DNA of 64,000 nucleotides from Amycolatopsis lurida (lineage in GTDB: Bacteria > Actinomycetota > Actinomycetes > Mycobacteriales > Pseudonocardiaceae), in NCBI RefSeq assembly GCF_900105055.1, contig NZ_FNTA01000004.1, positions 4,681,501 to 4,745,500 of the forward strand, read 5' to 3'. A program made the translations under genes and the position numbers. Below the pieces are notes generated by a model. It was not told the origin of the DNA. It made no database searches and saw only the letters and a program-made list of their open reading frames with translations. This document shows, piece by piece, positions 23,511-31,353 of the stretch. Position 1 is the first letter of the stretch. Each line of letters opens with the position of its first letter.

Positions 23511-25022
23511 ATGACTGAAATCCCCGCATCCGAGGGCGTGAGCCCCGACGAAGACCTGCCGGAACAGATGCGGGTGCGCCGGGACAAGCGCGACCGGATA
23601 ATCGCGGAGGGTATCGATCCGTATCCGGTAGAGGTGCCCCGGACGCACTCACTGGCCGAAGTGCGTGCGAAGCATTCCGGTCTTCCCGCCGACACCGCCA
23701 CCGGCGAGATCGTCGGCATCACCGGCCGGGTCATGTACATGCGCAATACCGGCAAACTGTGTTTCGCGAGTCTCCGTGAAGGCGACGGCACCGAGTTGCA
23801 GGCGATGCTCAGCCTCGCGAAGGTGGGCGAGGACGCGCTCGCGGCGTGGAAGTCCGATGTCGATCTCGGTGATCACGTATTCGTCTCCGGCGAGGTGATC
23901 ACCTCCAAGCGCGGTGAACTTTCCGTGATGGCCGACTCGTGGCGGATCACGTCGAAAGCATTGCGCCCGTTGCCCGTGGCGCACAAAGACCTCGCCGAGG
24001 AAACGCGGATCCGGCAGCGTTATGTCGATCTGATCGTGCGTCCCAAGGCGCGGGACGTGGTCCGCACCCGAGCCGGTGTGCTGCGTTCCCTGCGTGACTC
24101 GTTTCACGGCCGGGGATTCCTCGAGGTCGAGACCCCGATGCTGCAAACGCTGCACGGCGGCGCGGCGGCCAGGCCATTCGTCACGCATTCGAATGCCTTC
24201 GACCTCGACCTCTACTTGAGGATCGCGCCGGAGCTGTACCTCAAGCGTTGTGTGGTCGGCGGTATCGAGAAGGTCTTCGAGATCAACCGGAACTTCCGGA
24301 ACGAGGGCAGCGACTCGTCGCACTCGCCCGAGTTCGCCATGCTCGAGTACTACGAAGCGTATGCGACCTATGACTCCAACGCGGTGATGACGCGCCAGCT
24401 CATCCAGGAGGCGGCACAGAACGTTCTCGGTACTCAGGTGGTCACTCTCGCCGACGGTTCGGAGTACGACCTGTCCGGCGAGTGGACCACACTCGGAATG
24501 TACGAGTCGTTGTCCGAGGCGTTGTCGGAAGAGGTCACTCCCGAGACATCGGCGGACAAGCTGCGTTCCTATGCCGAAGCACGACAGCTGGAGCTCGACC
24601 CAAAGTTAGGTCACGGCAAACTCGTCGAAGAACTTTGGGAACATCTCGTCGGCGATCATCTCCACGAACCTACTTTTGTCCGTGATTTTCCGGTCGAGAC
24701 ATCCCCGCTGACCAGGCAACATCGCAGCAAGCCGGGGGTCGCCGAGAAGTGGGATCTGTACGTGCGCGGATTCGAACTGGCCACCGGATACTCCGAGCTG
24801 GTCGATCCCGTCGTGGAGCGCCAGCGGCTGGTGGAACAGGCTCGGCTGGGTGCGCAGGGCGATAGTGAGGCCATGAACCTGGATGAGGATTTCCTCCGTG
24901 CGCTGGAGTACGGAATGCCGCCGAGCGGTGGTGTCGGAATGGGGATCGACCGGTTGCTGATGGCCCTGACCGGCCTTGGTATCCGGGAGACCATCCTGTT
25001 CCCGCTCGTCCGACCTGAATAA
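23511..25022 (+). CDS. lysS: lysyl-tRNA synthetase, class II
   Basis: LysS charges tRNA(Lys). The 503-residue protein has an N-terminal OB-fold anticodon-binding domain (about residues 60-150: GEIVGITGRVMYMRNTGKL) and a class II catalytic domain with motif 1 around FLEVETPMLQ, motif 2 at FEINRNFRNEGSDSSHSPEF, and motif 3 at GVGMGIDRLLM. It is full length. The ATG start is read from alignment of the typical short acidic leader. lysS followed by lsr2 and clpC is the order seen in mycobacteria. Confidence 0.97.
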   Translation: MTEIPASEGVSPDEDLPEQMRVRRDKRDRIIAEGIDPYPVEVPRTHSLAEVRAKHSGLPADTATGEIVGITGRVMYMRNTGKLCFASLREGDGTELQAMLSLAKVGEDALAAWKSDVDLGDHVFVSGEVITSKRGELSVMADSWRITSKALRPLPVAHKDLAEETRIRQRYVDLIVRPKARDVVRTRAGVLRSLRDSFHGRGFLEVETPMLQTLHGGAAARPFVTHSNAFDLDLYLRIAPELYLKRCVVGGIEKVFEINRNFRNEGSDSSHSPEFAMLEYYEAYATYDSNAVMTRQLIQEAAQNVLGTQVVTLADGSEYDLSGEWTTLGMYESLSEALSEEVTPETSADKLRSYAEARQLELDPKLGHGKLVEELWEHLVGDHLHEPTFVRDFPVETSPLTRQHRSKPGVAEKWDLYVRGFELATGYSELVDPVVERQRLVEQARLGAQGDSEAMNLDEDFLRALEYGMPPSGGVGMGIDRLLMALTGLGIRETILFPLVRPE

Positions 25023-25173
25023 CCCGTCCGCGTGACAGATACCTCGATCGTTCTCGTAAACAAGATTTGCGTTATGTCTCGGTAGCGGGTATTAATGTCG
25101 CTAGACAAAGTCTTCTGTCCGGGGCATGCCCCGTACCAGATCATTCGTGTAAGCCCCCAGCAGGAGGAAACAG

Positions 25174-25527
25174 ATGGCACAGAAGGTGCTCGTCTCGCTC
25201 GTCGACGACCTCGACGGCACTGAGGCGGAAGAGACCGTCGAGTTCGGTTTGGACGGTGTGAGCTACCAGATCGACCTTTCCGCGGAAAACGCGGAAGAGC
25301 TTCGTGACGCGCTGGCCCAGTATGTGGAGCACGCCCGTCGCGCGGGTGGCCGTAAGCGCACCGCCATTCGTCCGGTCGCCGGCGTGAAGGCCGCCGCCCG
25401 TCCCGCGACCGTGGACCGCGAGCAGAACCAGGCCATTCGCGCCTGGGCCCGCAAGAACGGCTTCCAGGTTTCCGACCGCGGACGTATCCCGTCCGAGGTC
25501 GTGGAGGCCTACCACAAGAAGAACTGA
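25174..25527 (+). CDS. lsr2: Lsr2 nucleoid-associated protein (H-NS-like)
   Basis: A 117-residue DNA-bridging protein that binds AT-rich DNA and silences horizontally acquired genes in actinobacteria. The N-terminal dimerisation strand pair (VLVSLVDDLDG, VEFGLDGVSYQIDLS) and the C-terminal DNA-binding segment with the AT-hook-like R-G-R (VSDRGRIPSEVV) are intact. A strong ribosome binding site, aggaggaa, lies before the ATG. The upstream 150 bases are AT-rich relative to the region (ttgcgttatgt, gggtattaatg), suitable for self-binding. A terminator hairpin follows at 25546. Confidence 0.96.
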   Translation: MAQKVLVSLVDDLDGTEAEETVEFGLDGVSYQIDLSAENAEELRDALAQYVEHARRAGGRKRTAIRPVAGVKAAARPATVDREQNQAIRAWARKNGFQVSDRGRIPSEVVEAYHKKN

Positions 25528-25533
25528 GGTCTT

Positions 25534-26373
25534 TCAGACCTGACGGCCGCCGGGAATCCGTTCCCGGCGGCTTTCTTGTTCTTGTACACGGTTCAAGCGA
25601 GCGTACTCGCTGGGCGCCCATCCGGTCACGGAGCGGAAATCCCGGATGAAGTGCGCTTGGTCGCTATAGCCCAGCGTGAACGCCAGTTCCGCGTAGTCCG
25701 GCCGTTCCTCGGTGGCGATCCGTGCCGCCGCCTCGTTCAAGCGGTATACCTGAATCGCCCATTTGGGGGCGGCGCCGACATGTTCGGCGAACAGGCGTTG
25801 CAGGCTTCGCTGAGACAGGCCCGTCCGGCTTGACAGCTCGCCGACTCTGGTAATGGCCGGATCGGCCGCGATTGTTTCCACCGCTTCGACGGCCGTCCTG
25901 GCCGCGGCGGTCAGCACGGGATCTTTCGCGAGGAGCAGTTCCTCGCACCGGCGGACCATTTCGAAGTCGTCCGTCGCATTCCGTACCGATTCCGTCACTC
26001 CTCCGGCGCCGGGGAAGAGATCGGTGAGCGGAACGGAACCGCCGGAGATCATCGAGACCGGACCGGTGAGGAATGCCCGGAAAGCCCCCGGCCGGAAACG
26101 CATGCCGATACCGTGGTCCGTGCCCGCGACGGTGTAACGGAAAGGGCGTTTCCCGGGGCCGAACGCGCCCGCCGCGTCGCGGAAGAACGTGACGTTCACC
26201 GCGAGATTGGGCAGAACCACCTGTTCCTGGGGCGGACGGCCGCTCAGATCCCAGCGCAGCACCCAGTGGTGCTCGACGAACGGGCGCAGTTCCGGCGCGG
26301 GGCGATGCCGGACGAGGCTGAACTTCGCCTCCCGCGCGTTGACGATCCCCGCCGGGATCCGGTGCCCGCTCAC
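25534..26373 (-). CDS. AraC family transcriptional regulator
   Basis: A 279-residue regulator. The C-terminal AraC DNA-binding domain is recognised by GELSSRTGLSQRSLQRLFAEHVG and the second helix-turn-helix region YAELAFTLGYSDQAHFIRDF with the family PSEYARL ending. The N-terminal 150 residues match the DUF6597-like ligand domain (PELRPFVEHHWVLRWDL). The target and ligand are unknown; no operon partner is present, as it is convergent with lsr2. GTG start; a small-molecule responsive regulator is likely. Confidence 0.85.
   Translation of the reverse strand: MSGHRIPAGIVNAREAKFSLVRHRPAPELRPFVEHHWVLRWDLSGRPPQEQVVLPNLAVNVTFFRDAAGAFGPGKRPFRYTVAGTDHGIGMRFRPGAFRAFLTGPVSMISGGSVPLTDLFPGAGGVTESVRNATDDFEMVRRCEELLLAKDPVLTAAARTAVEAVETIAADPAITRVGELSSRTGLSQRSLQRLFAEHVGAAPKWAIQVYRLNEAAARIATEERPDYAELAFTLGYSDQAHFIRDFRSVTGWAPSEYARLNRVQEQESRRERIPGGRQV
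25546..25571 (+). terminator. lsr2 terminator, inside the 3' end of the AraC gene
   Basis: An 11-base perfect inverted repeat (gccgccgggaa and complement) with a four-base loop, followed by tttcttgttcttg, forms a good Rho-independent terminator 18 bases after the lsr2 stop. The same bases, read on the minus strand, code for the last residues (IPGGRQV region) of the convergent AraC regulator. Confidence 0.82.
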
Positions 26374-26604
26374 CGGATCAACTTAGGCCGTCTCCGGTAG
26401 GTCTGTTCGATGGTCTTCGTGATCCAGGTGGTTCCTGGTGGTGCGGGCGGTTCGGCCTCGTACCGGGGTCGTACTCGGCTGGACCGCCCGTGCCGCCAGG
26501 GGCCGCCTGGGCGCGAAGACCGCGGACAGAGAGCTACCGGGCACGGCCTAACCTTGTCGCGTTTCTTCAAGACAGCGCGCCGGGTTCCGTGAACTCATGC
26601 CCTC

Positions 26605-27186
26605 ATGTCCGAACACGCTGCCCTGATCGCCCCCGCCGCCGCGGAATTCGCCGGAATCCTGCGCGGGATCGGCGAGTCCGACCTCTCCGCGCGCACCCCG
26701 TGCGCCGAATACGACGTCCGCGCGTTGCTGAACCACCTTCTCTACTGGGGCCCGTGGCTCGAAGCCGCCGGGCGCAAGACGGCACCGCCCGAGGTGTCCA
26801 CCGGCGAGGCCGAGGCGGATCTCGTCGGCGGCGAATGGCTCGCCGACATCGAAAAGCAGACCGCGCGGCTCGTGGACGTCTTCGGGGCGCCGGACGCGTG
26901 GCAGGGGCAGACGACCTTCGGCGGCAACCCGATGCCCGCGTCGATGGCGGGGTACATGGTGCTGGACGAGTTCGTCTTCCACGGCTGGGACCTCGCGAGG
27001 GCGACCGGCGCGGAGTTCGCCGTTCTCCCCGAAGTCGCCGACGCCGTGTACGCCATCGCGCTGGAGATCGGTGATCAGGCGCGCGCGATGAAGGTGTACG
27101 GCGAAGAGGTGGCCGTCGCGGACGACGCGACGCCGTTCGAGCGCGCTTTGGGCGCGTCGGGACGTGATCCCGGCTGGACGCCTTAA
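26605..27186 (+). CDS. TIGR03086-type metal-binding protein (mycothiol maleylpyruvate isomerase-like fold)
   Basis: A 193-residue DinB/MDMPI-fold protein with the N-terminal pattern LSARTPCAEYDVRALLNHLLYWGP, which contains a metal-binding histidine, and a later FVFHGWDLARATG with the other ligands. Such proteins in actinobacteria may be mycothiol-dependent enzymes; the substrate is not known. The ATG is preceded by a 200-base region without a clear gene. Its stop overlaps the end of the convergent FhuF-like gene by four bases. Confidence 0.8.
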   Translation: MSEHAALIAPAAAEFAGILRGIGESDLSARTPCAEYDVRALLNHLLYWGPWLEAAGRKTAPPEVSTGEAEADLVGGEWLADIEKQTARLVDVFGAPDAWQGQTTFGGNPMPASMAGYMVLDEFVFHGWDLARATGAEFAVLPEVADAVYAIALEIGDQARAMKVYGEEVAVADDATPFERALGASGRDPGWTP

Positions 27187-28025
27187 CGAACTCTCGGGCA
27201 ACCTCCGCATTCCGATTCCGCGGGAAGCAGATAGTTGAAGCAGCAGCCTTCGCGGTTTCTCGTCCATTCGCGGCGGCCGTCGGCTCCCGTGGCCAGTGTC
27301 AGCTTCGACGGCGATGTCAGCGGCGGGAACCGGGCTTCGAGGACCAAGGCGGCGTCCGCGACGCCGGCGCCCTCGGATTCCGGCGTCCCGCCCAGCCGCC
27401 CCGCCGACCACAGCGCGTTGTCGAGCGCGTCCGTGGCGGCCGCCCACAACTGCCGTCGCCCGAGCCTCGTCAGCGGCCCGTAGACGTCGATGAACCGGCT
27501 CGCGTGGGCGACGAACCTGCCTCGCAGCACCGTCGCCAGCGCCCGCACGTCCGGGACCACGACGGCCCGCGGATGCGCCGAGCCGGGGTCGGTCGGCAGG
27601 CAGTGGAAACCGCGGAGATCCGGGTCGAGGACGGCGACGGAGTCTGGATGGGGCCGGTCGGCGCCGATCCGGAACGCCAGCGCGGACGGCGCCAGCGACG
27701 GGACCCGGCGTGCGTGATGGAGCAGCATCGCGCCGGCGAGGGCCGGGACGTGCAGATACCAGGACAGGATCCAGCTCGCCGGAGTCCGCTCGGGGATCCC
27801 GGGCGCCTCCGGATACGTCTCGGCCAGCCAGCCGGTGAGCCGCTCCCGCCACCGCGCGAGCCGGGCCGGCTCGCCGAGCAGGTCGCCGCAGCGGACCCAG
27901 CCCGGCTCGTCCGCCGGGACGTCCGCGCGGAGCCGGGCATCCTCGGGCATCCTGGAGAGGGAGGCCCCGAGTCCGCCTTCGGGTGACGCGAGCGTCCGAA
28001 GATGCGACACGCCGACTCCCGTCAT
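27183..28025 (-). CDS. (2Fe-2S)-binding FhuF-like ferric siderophore reductase
   Basis: A 280-residue protein ending in C-C-x10-C-x2-C (CCFNYLLPAESECGGC), the unusual [2Fe-2S] ligand set of FhuF, which reduces ferric siderophores in the cytosol to release iron. The domain core SWILSWYLHVPALAGAM is also family-like. The start codon touches an IdeR/DtxR-type iron box, which supports iron control and the assigned role. No siderophore synthesis or uptake gene lies next to it. The ATG is the only start compatible with the operator position. Confidence 0.87.
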   Translation of the reverse strand: MTGVGVSHLRTLASPEGGLGASLSRMPEDARLRADVPADEPGWVRCGDLLGEPARLARWRERLTGWLAETYPEAPGIPERTPASWILSWYLHVPALAGAMLLHHARRVPSLAPSALAFRIGADRPHPDSVAVLDPDLRGFHCLPTDPGSAHPRAVVVPDVRALATVLRGRFVAHASRFIDVYGPLTRLGRRQLWAAATDALDNALWSAGRLGGTPESEGAGVADAALVLEARFPPLTSPSKLTLATGADGRREWTRNREGCCFNYLLPAESECGGCPRVR

Positions 28026-28043
28026 TAGGTACGCCTTACCTTA
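28025..28043 (-). promoter_or_regulatory. IdeR/DmdR iron box before the FhuF-like gene
   Basis: TTAGGTACGCCTTACCTTA matches the known actinobacterial iron-box consensus TTAGGTTAGGCTAACCTAA at 14 of 19 positions and keeps the inverted symmetry of the outer bases. It overlaps the start codon and lies just downstream of a possible -10 (TATGTA on the minus strand), so bound Fe-IdeR would block transcription when iron is plentiful. Confidence 0.82.
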
Positions 28044-28355
28044 CATACGATCGGTGACTACTCCGGACGGGTGTCCAACCACTGGGCGGACCCGTGTTCG
28101 CGCTCAGCGGACAACCCTCGTCCGGCGGAATCCGAGCGCGCGTTCGCACGTTGGGCTTGACGTAAAGGTGCAGGGCAACCGGAAGATGAAAGAGCGCACG
28201 GCCGGAGAACGGCCGGGGCGCGAACGGGCCGCAATCAGCCGTAGTGGTACGCCAGCGCGACCGCATGGCTACTAGAGTGGTCTCACGGTGCTGAATCCAT
28301 CGCGGTGAAAGCACGATGGAAACGGGCCGCCGTCGCAGCAGTCGAGGGAGTGCAC
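28044..28355. other. divergent promoter region between the FhuF-like gene and clpC
   Basis: About 310 bases without a credible gene. Next to the iron box it should hold the promoter of the FhuF-like gene, and on the other strand the clpC promoter. A TTGACG at 28157 and a TACTAG at 28270 are weak plus-strand candidates and are not a matched pair. A purine-rich gagggag lies just before the clpC start. A ClgR-type heat-shock site was looked for and not convincingly seen. Confidence 0.4.
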
Positions 28356-30914
28356 ATGTTTGAGAGGTTCACCGACCGCGCGAGGCGGGTGGTCGTCCTG
28401 GCCCAAGAAGAGGCCAGGATGCTCAACCACAACTACATCGGCACCGAGCACATCCTCCTGGGTCTGATCCACGAGGGTGAAGGTGTCGCCGCCAAGGCGC
28501 TGGAATCGCTGGGCATCGCGCTGGAGGGCGTCCGCCAGCAGGTCGAGGAGATCATCGGCCAGGGGCAGCAGGCCCCGAGCGGGCACATCCCCTTCACCCC
28601 GCGGGCCAAGAAGGTGCTTGAGCTGTCCCTGCGCGAAGCGCTGCAGCTCGGCCACAACTACATCGGCACCGAGCACATCCTGCTCGGGCTGATCCGCGAG
28701 GGTGAGGGCGTCGCCGCACAGGTGCTCGTCAAGCTCGGCGCGGACCTCAACCGGGTGCGTCAGCAGGTCCTGCAGCTGCTGTCGGGCTACCAGGGTGGCA
28801 AGGAGTCGACCGAGACCGGCTCCGGACGCGGTGAAGGCACCCCGTCGTCGTCGCTGGTGCTCGACCAGTTCGGCCGCAACCTGACCGTGCAGGCCCGCGA
28901 AGGCAAGCTCGACCCGGTCATCGGCCGGGGCAAAGAGATCGAGCGGGTCATGCAGGTGCTGTCGCGGCGCACCAAGAACAACCCCGTCCTGATCGGTGAG
29001 CCCGGCGTCGGCAAGACCGCCGTCGTCGAAGGGCTCGCGCAGAACATCGTCAAGGGCGAGGTGCCCGAGACGCTGAAGGACAAGCAGCTCTACACCCTCG
29101 ACCTCGGCTCCCTGGTCGCCGGTTCCCGGTACCGCGGTGACTTCGAAGAGCGCCTCAAGAAGGTGCTCAAGGAGATCAAGACCCGCGGCGACATCATCCT
29201 GTTCATCGACGAGCTGCACACGCTCGTGGGCGCGGGTGCCGCCGAGGGCGCGATCGACGCCGCGTCGATCCTGAAGCCGATGCTGGCCCGTGGTGAGCTG
29301 CAGACGATCGGCGCGACCACGCTCGAGGAGTACCGCAAGTACATCGAGAAGGACGCCGCGCTGGAGCGCCGCTTCCAGCCGATCCAGGTCGGCGAGCCGT
29401 CGCTCGAGCACACGATCGAGATCCTCAAGGGTCTCCGTGACCGGTACGAGGCGCACCACCGCGTCTCGATCACCGACGGCGCGCTGGTGCAGGCGGCGAC
29501 CCTCGCGGACCGCTACATCAACGACCGCTTCCTCCCGGACAAGGCGATCGACCTGATCGACGAGGCCGGCGCCCGGATGCGCATCCGCCGCATGACCGCG
29601 CCGCCGGACCTGCGCGAGTTCGACGAGAAGATCGCCGACGTGCGCAGGGACAAGGAGTCCGCGATAGACGCGCAGGACTTCGAGCGCGCCGCCCGCCTGC
29701 GCGACGAGGAGAAGACCCTCCTTGGCCAGAAGGGCGAGCGGGAGAAGCAGTGGAAGGACGGCGACCTCGACGTCGTCGCCGAGGTCGACGAGGAGCAGAT
29801 CGCCGAGGTCCTCGCCAACTGGACCGGTATCCCGGTGTTCAAGCTCACCGAGGAGGAGACCACGCGTCTGCTCCGCATGGAGGACGAGCTGCACAAGCGG
29901 ATCATCGGCCAGGAGGACGCGGTCAAGGCCGTCTCCCAGGCGATCCGCCGTACCCGTGCCGGCCTGAAGGACCCGAAGCGCCCCTCCGGTTCGTTCATCT
30001 TCGCCGGTCCGTCCGGTGTCGGTAAGACCGAGCTGTCCAAGGCGCTCGCGGCGTTCCTGTTCGGCGAGGACGACGCGCTCATCCAGATCGACATGGGCGA
30101 GTTCCACGACCGCTACACCGCTTCGCGGCTCTTCGGTGCCCCTCCGGGCTACGTCGGCTACGAAGAGGGCGGCCAGCTGACCGAGAAGGTGCGGCGCAAG
30201 CCGTTCTCGGTGGTGCTGTTCGACGAGATCGAGAAGGCCCACCAGGAGATCTACAACACGCTCCTGCAGGTCCTCGAAGACGGCCGTCTCACCGACGGTC
30301 AGGGTCGTACGGTCGACTTCAAGAACACCGTGCTCATCTTCACCTCGAACCTGGGTACCTCGGACATCTCCAAGTCCGTCTCGCTCGGCTTCTCGTCCGG
30401 GGGCGACACCGCCAACCGGTACGAGAAGATGAAGCAAAAGGTCAACGAGGAAATGAAGAAGCATTTCCGGCCCGAGTTCCTGAACCGGATCGACGACATC
30501 ATCGTCTTCCACCAGCTGACCAAGGACCAGATCATCCAGATGGTCGATCTGATGATCGCCCGGGTCGAGACGCAGCTCAAGGCCAAGGACATGGAGCTCG
30601 AGCTCACGCCCAAGGCCAAGTCGCTGCTCGCCAAGCGCGGCTTCGACCCGGTGCTGGGCGCGCGGCCGCTGCGTCGCACGATCCAGCGCGAGATCGAGGA
30701 CCAGCTGTCGGAGAAGATCCTGTTCGGCGAGGTCCAGCCCGGCCAGATCATCCTGGTCGACGTCGAAGGCTGGAACGACGAAGAGGGCGAGAAGGACGAC
30801 AAGGCGCACTTCGTCTTCCGCGGCGAAGCCCGGCCCTCGTCGGTCCCGGACGCCCCGCCGGTGAGCATCGGTGCCGGCTCGACCGAAGAGAACGGTGAAA
30901 CCGAGGGCGAGTAA
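28356..30914 (+). CDS. clpC: ATP-dependent Clp protease ATP-binding subunit ClpC
   Basis: HSP100 unfoldase that feeds substrates to ClpP. The 852-residue protein has the double N-terminal Clp repeat (MFERFTDRARRVV, and the duplicated LGHNYIGTEHILLGLI), the first AAA+ module with GEPGVGKT at 214-221, a UVR-type linker (DFERAARLRDEEK), and the second AAA+ module with GPSGVGKT at 551-558. The ClpP-binding loop appears in VSLGFSSGG. The ATG at 28356 is chosen over an upstream in-frame ATG because MFERFTDRA is the family N-terminus. Acidic tail. A terminator hairpin follows. Confidence 0.97.
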   Translation: MFERFTDRARRVVVLAQEEARMLNHNYIGTEHILLGLIHEGEGVAAKALESLGIALEGVRQQVEEIIGQGQQAPSGHIPFTPRAKKVLELSLREALQLGHNYIGTEHILLGLIREGEGVAAQVLVKLGADLNRVRQQVLQLLSGYQGGKESTETGSGRGEGTPSSSLVLDQFGRNLTVQAREGKLDPVIGRGKEIERVMQVLSRRTKNNPVLIGEPGVGKTAVVEGLAQNIVKGEVPETLKDKQLYTLDLGSLVAGSRYRGDFEERLKKVLKEIKTRGDIILFIDELHTLVGAGAAEGAIDAASILKPMLARGELQTIGATTLEEYRKYIEKDAALERRFQPIQVGEPSLEHTIEILKGLRDRYEAHHRVSITDGALVQAATLADRYINDRFLPDKAIDLIDEAGARMRIRRMTAPPDLREFDEKIADVRRDKESAIDAQDFERAARLRDEEKTLLGQKGEREKQWKDGDLDVVAEVDEEQIAEVLANWTGIPVFKLTEEETTRLLRMEDELHKRIIGQEDAVKAVSQAIRRTRAGLKDPKRPSGSFIFAGPSGVGKTELSKALAAFLFGEDDALIQIDMGEFHDRYTASRLFGAPPGYVGYEEGGQLTEKVRRKPFSVVLFDEIEKAHQEIYNTLLQVLEDGRLTDGQGRTVDFKNTVLIFTSNLGTSDISKSVSLGFSSGGDTANRYEKMKQKVNEEMKKHFRPEFLNRIDDIIVFHQLTKDQIIQMVDLMIARVETQLKAKDMELELTPKAKSLLAKRGFDPVLGARPLRRTIQREIEDQLSEKILFGEVQPGQIILVDVEGWNDEEGEKDDKAHFVFRGEARPSSVPDAPPVSIGAGSTEENGETEGE

Positions 30915-30931
30915 GTCCCTCTCGGTTCCGG

Positions 30932-30966
30932 AAGTGCCCGTCGCGGGTTCGCCGCGGCGGGCACTT
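30932..30966 (+). terminator. clpC terminator hairpin
   Basis: A 15-base stem (aagtgcccgtcgcgg with its complement, one G-U pair) and a five-base loop lies 17 bases after the clpC stop. It ends just before the 21-bp repeat array. Confidence 0.8.
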
Positions 30967-30980
30967 TCGCGTCCGGGTGC

Positions 30981-31319
30981 CGTGTCGTCCGTCCAATCAC
31001 GCGTGTCGTCCGTCTAATCACGCGAGACGCGCGCCCAATCACGTGAGTTACGCGTTCAAGCACGCGAGTTACGCGTTCAATCACGCGAGTTCGCCTTTTC
31101 CGCACACGGGCCTGTGTGCGTGGATGGAGAACTCGCGTGATCAGACGGACGACATGCGTGATCGGACGGACGACTCGCGTGATCAGACGGACGACTCGCG
31201 TGATTGGACGGCGTACTCGCGTGATTGGGCGCGTAACTCGCGTGATCAGAGGCGGAACTCGCGTGATCGGGCGCGTAACTCGCGTGATCAGAGGCGGAAC
31301 TCGCGTGATCGGGGGGCGT
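30981..31319. repeat. mirrored array of exact 21-bp repeats
   Basis: Between clpC and the Hsp70 gene, a 21-base unit recurs with perfect period. On the left, five units in one orientation have aatcacgcg-type cores at 30995, 31016, 31037, 31058 and 31079. On the right, nine units in the opposite orientation start with actcgcgtgat at 31131 and then every 21 bases to 31299. In the centre is a small palindrome, cgcacac/gtgtgcg (31101-31120). The left and right units are reverse complements, so the array can form a long cruciform. The other half of the unit alternates between versions such as cagacggacg and cagaggcgga. The 439-base gap holds no credible gene. Confidence 0.92.
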
Positions 31320-31353
31320 GAGACGATGCCTTCGGGTCCGGGAGGGGGTTCAG

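Noticed and set aside
26400..26604. Small open frames or a structured RNA between the AraC gene and the TIGR03086 gene
   Set aside because: No start with a ribosome binding site and no convincing stem or riboswitch signature could be found by eye.
28272..30809. 845-codon open frame antisense to clpC
   Set aside because: Mirror of a conserved clpC; composition is that of a shadow frame.
30981..31319. CRISPR array
   Set aside because: Units are contiguous without unique spacers, occur in both orientations, and no cas gene is near.
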